A stretch of 58,454 nucleotides of DNA, from the NCBI RefSeq assembly GCF_030698175.1, contig NZ_JAUYNT010000038.1:1-58454 (forward strand). Direction: 5' to 3'. Shown here piece after piece: positions 51,950 to 58,454 of this stretch; position 1 is the stretch's first letter; each line of letters starts with the position of its first letter. The DNA is from Pseudomonas sp. Lineage in GTDB: Bacteria; Pseudomonadota; Gammaproteobacteria; Pseudomonadales; Pseudomonadaceae. The position numbers were made by a program, and so were the translations under genes. The notes under the pieces were generated by a model. The model was not told the origin of the DNA. It worked only from the letters and a program-made list of their open reading frames with translations, and did no database searches.

Positions 51950-52552
51950 TTAGCCGGCCAGCACTAACTGACCGGCGACGCTGAACATCATCGCCGCCAC
52001 GGCCAGATCCAGCAGGCGCCAGGTGGCCGGGCGCGCCAGCCATGGGGCCAGCCAGGCGGCGCCGAGGGCCAGGGTGAAGAACCACACCAAGGATGCACTG
52101 GCCGCGCCCAAGGCATAGGCACCGGGCGCCGCTTGCTGGGCGCCGAGGGAGCCGATCAGCAAGACGGTGTCCAGGTACACGTGGGGATTCAGTAGCGTTA
52201 CCGCCAGGGCGCTGAGCAACACCGCACGGCGCGAGCGTGGGCCACTTTGTTCAGCCTGATTGAGCGCTTGCGGACGCAGGGCGCGCAGCAGCGCCTGGCT
52301 GCCGTAAACCAGTAAAAACGCCGCCCCGCCCCAACGGGCCAGACCCAGCAACAGCGGGCTTTGGGTCAAGAGTGTGGCTAGGCCAAAGACTCCCAGGGTG
52401 ACCAGCAGCGCATCGCAGAGCACGCAAAGGGCGGCGACGCTCAGGTGATGTTCGCGGCGCAGGCTTTGCGCCAGCACAAAGGCGTTTTGTGCACCGATGG
52501 CCATGATCAGACCGATGGCGACCAAGATTCCGTTGAAATAGCTGTGCCACAT
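51950..52552 (-). CDS. argO: LysE-family arginine/amino-acid exporter ArgO
   Basis: The protein has 200 residues with five or six membrane helices. The family signature is GLIMAIGAQNAFVLAQSLRR, followed by LLNPHVYLDTVLLIGSLG. It should export arginine or lysine. The frame is open upstream to 52675, but ATG 52552 starts at the first helix. It diverges from an argP-like LysR gene, the E. coli argO/argP type arrangement, which supports the assignment. Confidence 0.9.
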   Translation of the reverse strand: MWHSYFNGILVAIGLIMAIGAQNAFVLAQSLRREHHLSVAALCVLCDALLVTLGVFGLATLLTQSPLLLGLARWGGAAFLLVYGSQALLRALRPQALNQAEQSGPRSRRAVLLSALAVTLLNPHVYLDTVLLIGSLGAQQAAPGAYALGAASASLVWFFTLALGAAWLAPWLARPATWRLLDLAVAAMMFSVAGQLVLAG

Positions 52553-52689
52553 GTTGGGCGCTTCCTGAGTGGGGTGGATTTTGTAACGTTCACGTGAGCG
52601 CTCTATTGCGGCTCGATGCTGGTCAGCCTGCGCGGTCAAGATGTATAAGAGAAACAAATCATGCTGATTACCCATTAGGGAAATTAATA

Positions 52690-53583
52690 ATGTTCGATTA
52701 CAAACTGCTCGCCGCCTTGGCGGCGGTGGTAGAGCAGGCTGGGTTTGAGCGGGCGGCGCAGTTACTGGGCCTGTCGCAATCGGCGGTCTCGCAGCGGATC
52801 AAGCTGCTGGAGGCGCGGGTGGGGCAGCCGGTATTGGTGCGCGGCACGCCGCCGGCACCGACTGAGATCGGCCGGCGCTTGCTTAACCATGTGCAGCAGG
52901 TGCGTTTACTCGAGCGGGACTTGCACGGCCAAGTGCCGGCGCTGGATGAGGGTGGCACTGTTCAGCGCCTGCGCATTGCCCTGAATGCCGACAGCTTGGC
53001 AACCTGGTGGGCGGCGGCCGTCGGGCCATTTTGCGCCAGCCATCAGGTATTGCTGGAGCTGGTGGTGGAAGATCAGGAAGTGGGCCTAAAACGCATGCGT
53101 GGCGGCGATGTGGCGGCCTGCGTGTGCGCCGCCGAGCGACCGGTGGCCGGCGCGCGCAGTCAGTTGCTGGGGGCCATGCGCTATCGGGCTCTGGCCAGCC
53201 CGGCCTTTATTGCCCGGCACTTTGCGGCTGGAGTAACGGCGGCGGGTTTGGCGCGGGTGCCAGCGATAGTCTTTGGTCCGGATGACCAATTGCAGCATCG
53301 CTATCTGCAGGCTTTGGGCGTGGCCGGCGGCTTTATTCACCACCTGTGCCCATCCTCCGAGGGCTTTGTGCAGCTCACTGCGGGCGGTCTGGGTTGGGGT
53401 TTGGTGCCTGAGTTGCAGGTGCACAGCCAGTTGGCCAGCGGTCAGCTGGTTGAGCTGTTGCCCGGCCGCTCGCTGGATGTGCCGCTGTACTGGCACCACT
53501 GGCGTAATGGCGGCGAGCTGCTGGGCGAGCTGACCGCCCATTTACAGCGTGCCAGCGGTCAATGGCTGGTGCCACTGGGGTAG
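52690..53583 (+). CDS. argP: LysR-family regulator ArgP (IciA-like)
   Basis: The protein has 297 residues. The helix-turn-helix contains FERAAQLLGLSQSAVSQRIK and the ArgP hallmark GQPVLVRGTPPAPTEIG. The C-terminal domain would sense lysine and arginine. It diverges from argO, its usual target, with a 137-base shared gap. AGGGAAA precedes ATG 52690; the frame runs open to 52594. The stop TAG lies in the first bases of a palindromic repeat. Confidence 0.92.
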   Translation: MFDYKLLAALAAVVEQAGFERAAQLLGLSQSAVSQRIKLLEARVGQPVLVRGTPPAPTEIGRRLLNHVQQVRLLERDLHGQVPALDEGGTVQRLRIALNADSLATWWAAAVGPFCASHQVLLELVVEDQEVGLKRMRGGDVAACVCAAERPVAGARSQLLGAMRYRALASPAFIARHFAAGVTAAGLARVPAIVFGPDDQLQHRYLQALGVAGGFIHHLCPSSEGFVQLTAGGLGWGLVPELQVHSQLASGQLVELLPGRSLDVPLYWHHWRNGGELLGELTAHLQRASGQWLVPLG

Positions 53584-53743
53584 GGTGGGTTAGTGGCGCG
53601 GAGCCGGGTTTTAAAATCAACTGCAGAGAGTGTGCGCCACGTAACCCACCAAGCGGTGATCGGCCGGCCTCCTCTGGTGGGTTACGGCGCAGCTGACTCC
53701 GTCGCGGCAGATAGCCCGTGGTCATGCGCCTAATCCACCCTAC
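53583..53743. repeat. Two adjacent palindromes, GGTGGGTTA family, copies 2 and 3
   Basis: First pair: GGGTGGGTTAGTGGCGC (from 53583) with GCGCCACGTAACCCACC (to 53650). Second pair: GGTGGGTTACGGCGC (from 53676) with GCGCCTAATCCACCCTAC (to 53743). The arms match the element at 131-198. The two palindromes lie head to tail between argP and the chemotaxis gene. Confidence 0.85.
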
Positions 53744-53783
53744 GATTCATCGCTAGAGCGGGTACATAGCCTACTTAAGGGCT

Positions 53784-55742
53784 TCACAGGCTAAAGCGCT
53801 GCACCAACGCCTGCTGGCTGTTGGCGACCTGTTGCAGGTGTTGGCCGCTGTCGCGGGTGTGGGCGGCGGTTTGGCGGTTGTCGCGGGTCATGTCGTGCAG
53901 GCGATGCATATGTTGGTTGACCTCTTGGGTGACGCCGGCTTGCTCGACAGCGGCGGTGGAAATTTGCACGGCAAAGGCCTGCACGCTTTGCAGCGAATCA
54001 TTCAGCTGGCTCAGGGACCCCAGCACCACCTGGGTTTCGCGCTCCAGGGCGTGGGCCTGTTCGGCGGAGGCCTGCATGGTTTTCAGCGCTTCGCTGGAGG
54101 AGCCGTGCAGGGCATTGGTAATGCCGACTATCTCTTCGGTGGCGCTGCTGGTGCGCTGGGCCAGGTTGCGCACCTCATCGGCGACCACGGCAAAACCGCG
54201 GCCTTGCTCGCCGGCGCGGGCGGCTTCAATGGCGGCGTTGAGTGCCAACAAGTTGGTCTGGTCGGCGATGCCGCGAATAACCGCCAGCACCGAGCCGATT
54301 TGCAGGGCGTCTTTGGCCAGGGTGTCGACCACGTTACCGGCCTTGCTGATGTCGCTTAACAGCCGACCTTGTTGGCCGATCATCTGTTGCAGGGTGCCTT
54401 GCATCAAGCCGAAGGCGTTGCGCGCCGCTTCGCTGCTGTGGGCGCTGTCGCCGGCGTTGCGGGCAATTTCCTGTACGGTGCAGGCCATCTGTTCCACGGC
54501 GCTGACCACCATCTCCAGCGCCTCCTGCTGTAGGTCCAGACGCTCACTGGTTTGGCTGGCAGCCTGCAAAATTTCGCCGCTGGCCTGGTCGACGTCTTGG
54601 CTGGATTGGCGCAGGCGTTCGATCACTTCGCGCCAGGCCTGGGCCATCTCATGCAAGGCGTGCATCAGACCAAATTGCTGGCCGTTGACGCTGGGTAGAT
54701 TTAGTTCGCCAGCGGCCAGGCGGCGGGCGAGGGCGGTCATATTGCTCGGTTCGCCACCCAGCGGGCGCATCACGCTGCGACTGACTAGCCAGGTGGCGGC
54801 GATCACGGCCGCCACGGTTAACAGTCCGAGCAGCAACATTTGCCACATTAAACGCCGTACCGGAGCAAAGGCTTGGTCCTGATCCATCTCGGCGATCAGG
54901 GCCCAATGATTGCCATCAAACTCCAGGGGTAAAAACACCTTGAGGGCCAGGTTGCCATCCAGGCCAGCCTCGCTAATCCGCCCTTGTTGGCCGTTCAGGG
55001 CGCCGCTGATGGCGCTGGCTTGCAGGCTTTCTGACGCTTGCAGGTCGCGTGCGACTTGGCGCTCGGGGAAACGCACCGAGTCGGAGCGCAGACGGCTGTC
55101 GCTGCCGACCAGATAGGTCTCGCCCTTGTCGCCCAGGCCTTGGCGGGTTTGCATCACGGTATTGAGGGGGGCAATCGGTAGCTCCAGCACCAAGGTCATG
55201 ATCAGCTCGCCGTCAGCCATGATCGGTGCCGCCAGGTATTGGGTCGGCTCCTTGCTGAGCTCGTTATAGAGCAGGTCGCTGATCACCAACTGGCGGTTGT
55301 CGCGGCTTTGCTTGACCAGTTGGGCCAGCGGCGTGCCTTGCAGCGCGCTGTCGCTGAGCTTGTGCTGGTAGTCGCTGCCGCGCTGCAGGCTAAACATCAC
55401 GGTGCTGTCGGGCAGTACCAGTTTTAGGTCGCGATAGCCGAAGGTGGTGATGAAGTTTTCAAAAATCGGCCGGTCGTAATTAGCGCTACTGAGCAGCGCG
55501 TTGGCATCCAAGCCTTGATAAGTGTTGCTGAGGTTGCTGGCCAGGGTGCTGATCTGGTTGCGCCGTTGCTGCCAGTTATCCAGCAATTGCTGCTGTTTGA
55601 TATTAGCCACGGCCTCGAGGGCATTCAGGCTTTGTTCGCGCAAGGCCGCGCCGGCTTGCTGATAGACCGTAAAAGCCATGCCCAGCACTGGGATTAAGCC
55701 AATCAACAGGTAGCTTAGGGCTAGCTTTAGGCGCAGCGGCAT
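53784..55742 (-). CDS. Methyl-accepting chemotaxis protein with periplasmic Cache-like sensor
   Basis: The protein has 652 residues. Membrane helix 1 (LALSYLLIGLIPVLGMAFTV) is followed by a periplasmic sensor of about 270 residues and helix 2 (MLLLGLLTVAAVIAATWLVS). A HAMP region follows, then the signalling domain with the hairpin tip RGIADQTNLLALNAAIEAAR and AGEQGRGFAVVADEVRNLA. There is no C-terminal CheR pentapeptide. The ligand is unknown. A LysR gene on the other strand and a repeat lie downstream. Confidence 0.93.
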   Translation of the reverse strand: MPLRLKLALSYLLIGLIPVLGMAFTVYQQAGAALREQSLNALEAVANIKQQQLLDNWQQRRNQISTLASNLSNTYQGLDANALLSSANYDRPIFENFITTFGYRDLKLVLPDSTVMFSLQRGSDYQHKLSDSALQGTPLAQLVKQSRDNRQLVISDLLYNELSKEPTQYLAAPIMADGELIMTLVLELPIAPLNTVMQTRQGLGDKGETYLVGSDSRLRSDSVRFPERQVARDLQASESLQASAISGALNGQQGRISEAGLDGNLALKVFLPLEFDGNHWALIAEMDQDQAFAPVRRLMWQMLLLGLLTVAAVIAATWLVSRSVMRPLGGEPSNMTALARRLAAGELNLPSVNGQQFGLMHALHEMAQAWREVIERLRQSSQDVDQASGEILQAASQTSERLDLQQEALEMVVSAVEQMACTVQEIARNAGDSAHSSEAARNAFGLMQGTLQQMIGQQGRLLSDISKAGNVVDTLAKDALQIGSVLAVIRGIADQTNLLALNAAIEAARAGEQGRGFAVVADEVRNLAQRTSSATEEIVGITNALHGSSSEALKTMQASAEQAHALERETQVVLGSLSQLNDSLQSVQAFAVQISTAAVEQAGVTQEVNQHMHRLHDMTRDNRQTAAHTRDSGQHLQQVANSQQALVQRFSL

Positions 55743-55945
55743 GCGGTCAACTCCGGGGTAGAAGGGTTACAGTTGGGGTGCTATGTAAAATATCCTGCAA
55801 TATCCGTGCGCATTAATAAACACTGTTGGATCTTTCGTCTACGGGCCTGAAGGTCGCTGTTTTGGCCTGTAGGGTTAGCGCGCCACGGCTTTAGCGCTGC
55901 TAGAGTGCGCTGACGAAGAGAGCGGATTTGCGTGAGAGGGTGGAT

Positions 55946-56935
55946 ATGAGGATTCTGGTAACAGGGGCGAGCGGTTTTATTGGTGGGCGCTTTGCCCGCT
56001 TTGCTTTGGAGCAAGGTTTGCAGGTGCGCATCAATGGCCGCCGCGCCGAGGCCGTGGAGCATTTGGTTGCGCGCGGCGCCGAGTTTATCCAGGGCGATTT
56101 GGCCGATGCCGAGCTGGTGCAGCGGCTCTGTCAGGGCGTCGATGCGGTGGTGCATTGCGCGGGTGCTGTGGGTGTTTGGGGCAGTTATCAGTCGTTCTAC
56201 CAAGCCAACGTGACGGTTACCGAGAACATCGTTGAGGGCTGTCTGAAGCAGCAGGTGCGGCGCTTGCTGCATTTGTCTTCGCCATCCATCTATTTCGACG
56301 GCCAGGCCCATGTCGGTATCAAAGAGGAGCAAGTGCCCAAGCGCTTCTCCGATCATTACGGCGCGACCAAGTATTTGGCCGAACAAAAGGTTTTTGGCGC
56401 CACCGAATTTGGGCTGGAAGTTTTGGCGTTTCGCCCGCGCTTTGTCACCGGCGCCGGCGACACCAGCATCTTCCCGAGGCTGATCAAACTGCAGCGTAAG
56501 GGGCGGTTGTCGATCATCGGCAATGGCCTGAATAAGGTCGATTTCACCAGCATGCAAAACCTCAATGACGCCTTGTTCAGTGGCTTGCTGGCGGCAGGCC
56601 CGGCCTTGGGCAAGGTCTACAACATCAGCAATGGCGCGCCCGTGCCGCTGTGGGATGTGGTCAACTATGTGCTGCGCCAACTCGATTTACCGCCAGTCAC
56701 TCGGCATCTGCCCTATGCCTTGGCATACGCGGCGGCGACCCTGAATGAGACGGTGTGCAAACTGCTGCCGGGGCGGCCTGAGCCGACGTTGTTTCGTCTG
56801 GGCGTGGCGGTCATGGCCAAGGACTTTTCCCTGGACATCAACCGCGCCCGCCAGTATCTGGATTACGACCCACAAGTGAGCGTCTGGACCGCGCTGGATG
56901 AGTTTTGTCAGGACTGGCAAGCCCGCAGGCTTTGA
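55946..56935 (+). CDS. NAD-dependent epimerase/3-beta-hydroxysteroid-dehydrogenase-like protein
   Basis: The protein has 329 residues. It belongs to the extended short-chain dehydrogenases: GASGFIGGRFARFALEQG for NAD(P) binding, VVHCAGAVGVWG, and YGATKYLAE with the Tyr-Lys pair of the active site. The end has a 3-beta-HSD flavour (SVWTALDEFCQDW). Substrate unknown. AGAGGGTGGAT precedes ATG 55946; the gene diverges from the chemotaxis gene with a 203-base gap. Confidence 0.88.
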   Translation: MRILVTGASGFIGGRFARFALEQGLQVRINGRRAEAVEHLVARGAEFIQGDLADAELVQRLCQGVDAVVHCAGAVGVWGSYQSFYQANVTVTENIVEGCLKQQVRRLLHLSSPSIYFDGQAHVGIKEEQVPKRFSDHYGATKYLAEQKVFGATEFGLEVLAFRPRFVTGAGDTSIFPRLIKLQRKGRLSIIGNGLNKVDFTSMQNLNDALFSGLLAAGPALGKVYNISNGAPVPLWDVVNYVLRQLDLPPVTRHLPYALAYAAATLNETVCKLLPGRPEPTLFRLGVAVMAKDFSLDINRARQYLDYDPQVSVWTALDEFCQDWQARRL

Positions 56936-57002
56936 TGGCCGCCCTTCGTCGGTGCGCCGTGCATCTCCCTGGCGCAACGCTGAAGCCTTATCGGCGTCGG
57001 GT

Positions 57003-57008
57003 TATACT
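57003..57008 (+). promoter_or_regulatory. Putative -10 box for the coiled-coil membrane protein gene
   Basis: TATACT at 57003-57008 lies 37 bases before the ATG at 57046. The -35 candidate (CTGAAG at 56980) is weak. Confidence 0.4.
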
Positions 57009-57045
57009 CGGCGCACTTTTTAGCTTGGTCTTTTGTAGGTTCCCC

Positions 57046-57873
57046 ATGCGTAACGATGCACTCGACGAACTTGATCAAATGCCGAGCCTTTCCAGCGGCA
57101 CCCGCAACAGTGACAACTTCGCCCAAGGGGCAACCAGCGTCGGGGCGGAATCTGCCATCGGTCATTCGCCGGTGACCGCCCAGGCGCCCAAGGCGGCGAG
57201 CACTGGACCGTTGTGGGCCTTGCTGGGCGCCGCGTTAATTGCCTTGGGCGGCTTGGGTTGGTGGAGCTTTCAGCAGATATCGCTGATGGAGCAGCAATTG
57301 GTGGCCACCCAAGAGAGCTTCGCGCGGATCAGTGAAGATGCCGCCGGCCGCTTGCAGGATATTTCCGGCAAGGTGGTGGCGACCGAGTCGAATGTCACCG
57401 GTGAAAACCAGGCGCTGAAACTGCGGGTCAAGCAACTTGAAAGCAAACTGACAGAACTGAGCAAGCAACAACAAAACGTCAGCACCCAGCAAGGCAGTCA
57501 AGGCAAGCGTCTGGAGCAGTTGAGCGGTGATTTAAAGCTGCAGGCCGATGGCGCTACCCAGCTGGACGGCAAGCTCAAAGGCTTGGGTGCCGAACAGGCA
57601 AGTTTAAAGGCTGCCATGGCCGAGCAAGGCAAGCTAGATGCCCGGCTCAAAAGCCTGGCGGCTGATCTTGATGACTTGAAGAAACAAGGCAATCCCAATC
57701 CGGCCATTGCACGCCTAGAGCAGGATTTACTGGTGCTGCGCAGCGAGCTGGATAACCGTCAGCCACAAAACAACACGGCCGAATTTGACGCCTTTCGCGG
57801 TCAGGTCACGCGTAATGTGAGCACCTTGCAAAGCCAGGTGCAAAACCTGCAGCAGCAACTGAATAACCGTTAA
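57046..57873 (+). CDS. Hypothetical membrane-anchored coiled-coil protein
   Basis: The protein has 275 residues. A polar N-terminus of about 50 residues precedes one membrane helix (LWALLGAALIALGGLGWWSF, about 62-82). A long periplasmic coiled coil follows (about 90-275, rich in Leu, Gln and Lys), ending in QVQNLQQQLNNR. I remember related Pseudomonas proteins sometimes labelled ATPase, but no Walker motif is present. Function unknown; a scaffold or cell-envelope role is a guess. A terminator follows. Confidence 0.8.
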   Translation: MRNDALDELDQMPSLSSGTRNSDNFAQGATSVGAESAIGHSPVTAQAPKAASTGPLWALLGAALIALGGLGWWSFQQISLMEQQLVATQESFARISEDAAGRLQDISGKVVATESNVTGENQALKLRVKQLESKLTELSKQQQNVSTQQGSQGKRLEQLSGDLKLQADGATQLDGKLKGLGAEQASLKAAMAEQGKLDARLKSLAADLDDLKKQGNPNPAIARLEQDLLVLRSELDNRQPQNNTAEFDAFRGQVTRNVSTLQSQVQNLQQQLNNR

Positions 57874-57884
57874 TTGACGGCCAC

Positions 57885-57917
57885 AAAAAAGGCCTTGATA
57901 TTTTTATCAGGGCCTTT
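57885..57917. terminator. Terminator after the coiled-coil protein gene
   Basis: AAAAAGGCC-T-TGATA, loop TTTT, TATCA-G-GGCCTTTTT: a 15-base stem with one wobble pair. A/T runs on both sides let it act for the convergent small gene too. Confidence 0.88.
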
Positions 57918-57947
57918 TTGGTGCGGGTTGGTTCTTGAGCTCTGCAG

Positions 57948-58112
57948 CTATTGGCTGCTGATCAGCACGCCGCAGCGCACCACCGATTTTCGCCCCTGGC
58001 GCTCAAGGGTCAGGGGAAAGCGGCTGGTGATGGCCCAGCCTTTGGCCAGCAGCTGCTCGATATGGGCGCGCATGGCGGTAAATTCGCGTTGTTCGGCTCG
58101 TGCAAGTTCCAT
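57948..58112 (-). CDS. Small 54-residue protein of unknown function
   Basis: A frame too short for most ORF lists: ATG 58112 with a strong AAAAAGGAG upstream, stop TAG at 57948. The product begins MELARAEQREFTAMRAHIEQ and ends VVRCGVLISSQ; the middle reads LLAKGWAITSRFPLTLERQG. The first half is a predicted helix, the second beta-like with basic residues. I do not recognise the family. Convergent with the coiled-coil gene; the terminator at 57885 follows it. Confidence 0.7.
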   Translation of the reverse strand: MELARAEQREFTAMRAHIEQLLAKGWAITSRFPLTLERQGRKSVVRCGVLISSQ

Positions 58113-58344
58113 TGCGGTGTCGCTCCTTTTTAATCAGTTCTCGTGCGCTAGCCAGTGTGGGTTTGCTTGCCCTGCTCAGCTGCGAGAATAAAGCCTAGAT
58201 ATTGCAGCCTGGTGTCAGCCTGCCCGGCAATGCTACTCAATTGTCCGAGAATTGTGCAGCTTGTTGCGCAGTTTTTTACCTGGCCAAATTGCTGGCATAA
58301 AAAAACCGGCGCTAGCAGAGTGTGTGAAAACGCATTCCTGCGAT

Positions 58345-58387
58345 CCAAAAACAAACGCCCCGACTGGTTCGGGGCGTTTGTTTTTGG
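58345..58387. terminator. Strong bidirectional terminator near the window end
   Basis: A perfect 19-bp stem (CCAAAAACAAACGCCCCGA) with a five-base loop (CTGGT). A- and T-runs are on both sides. It probably ends a minus-strand gene that continues beyond the window. Confidence 0.92.
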
Positions 58388-58419
58388 AGGATGTAAGCGT
58401 TGGTTTTTTGAAAAACGGA

Positions 58420-58454
58420 TTATCCGTCCATCAAGGCGATCATTTGGCGGGCGC
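58420..58454 (-). CDS. Possible 3' end of a minus-strand gene (partial)
   Basis: On the minus strand the last bases read ARQMIALMDG followed by TAA (58420-58422), 33 bases before the strong terminator. The position suggests the end of a gene, but ten codons cannot identify it. Confidence 0.35.
   Translation of the reverse strand, partial: ARQMIALMDG

Noticed and set aside
1..58454. CRISPR arrays, tRNA or rRNA genes, prophage, complete insertion sequences
   Set aside because: I saw no regularly spaced identical repeats, no tRNA-like cloverleaf or CCA end, no rRNA and no transposase or phage structural gene.

Overview
The window reads as a chromosomal segment of a Pseudomonas (sensu lato) species. 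The gene orders ffh-rpsP-rimM-trmD-rplS, xerD-dsbC-hom-thrC, prfB-lysS-TetR, adk-tsaB and rsmJ/mexL-mexJ-mexK are, from memory, the arrangement seen in pseudomonads such as P. aeruginosa. Coding sequences are GC-rich and starts are mostly preceded by good Shine-Dalgarno sequences. I see no rRNA, tRNA, CRISPR array, prophage or complete insertion sequence. The accessory signal is instead a set of small palindromic repeats.

Layout. 1-4849: cell-wall L,D-transpeptidase, two NUDIX hydrolases, gamma carbonic anhydrase, DUF1289 protein, purT and a GDSL hydrolase. 4815-10655: CorC-like membrane protein and a cytochrome c assembly protein (minus strand), then ffh and the rpsP-rimM-trmD-rplS ribosome/tRNA operon, ended by a clear terminator. 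10768-16394: a two-repeat MshEN-like membrane protein, xerD, dsbC, then hom and thrC with a terminator. 16421-21828: a CaiB/BaiF CoA-transferase, a GH13_18 sugar phosphorylase, a YaeQ protein and recJ. 21856-24219: a periplasmic-binding-domain/GGDEF fusion and a secreted NTF2-like protein.

24311-32751 is a minus-strand polyamine or related amine uptake and catabolism locus. It holds a substrate-binding protein, an ATPase, two permeases and two paralogous aminobutyraldehyde-type aldehyde dehydrogenases, with a LysR regulator upstream. The transporter would import the amine; after transamination elsewhere in the genome, the dehydrogenases would oxidise the aminoaldehyde. lapG (biofilm adhesin protease) lies beyond it without lapD.

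32865-41590: lapG, prfB with an intact programmed +1 frameshift, lysS, a TetR regulator, a lipoprotein, a QEGLA-motif peptidase-like protein, and a translationally coupled GFA/alpha-beta hydrolase/small membrane protein cluster. 41591-42212 is a gene-free stretch before adk. 42213-51040: adk, tsaB, two proteins of unknown function (one with EF-hand-like loops), rsmJ, and mexL divergent from mexJK. 51163-58454: sodB, divergent argO/argP, a methyl-accepting chemotaxis protein, an NAD-dependent epimerase/3-beta-HSD-like protein, a coiled-coil membrane protein and a 54-codon gene.

No clearly new multi-gene system stands out. The most unusual items are: a 271-bp MITE-like element with 22-bp terminal inverted repeats and nested hairpins; a 125-bp hairpin element that supplies the stop codon of its upstream gene; two families of dispersed palindromes; a sucrose-phosphorylase-family enzyme whose acceptor loop differs from that of true sucrose phosphorylases; the duplicated dehydrogenase; and the MshEN-like protein beside rplS. 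Family calls rest on motifs and memory, without database searches.
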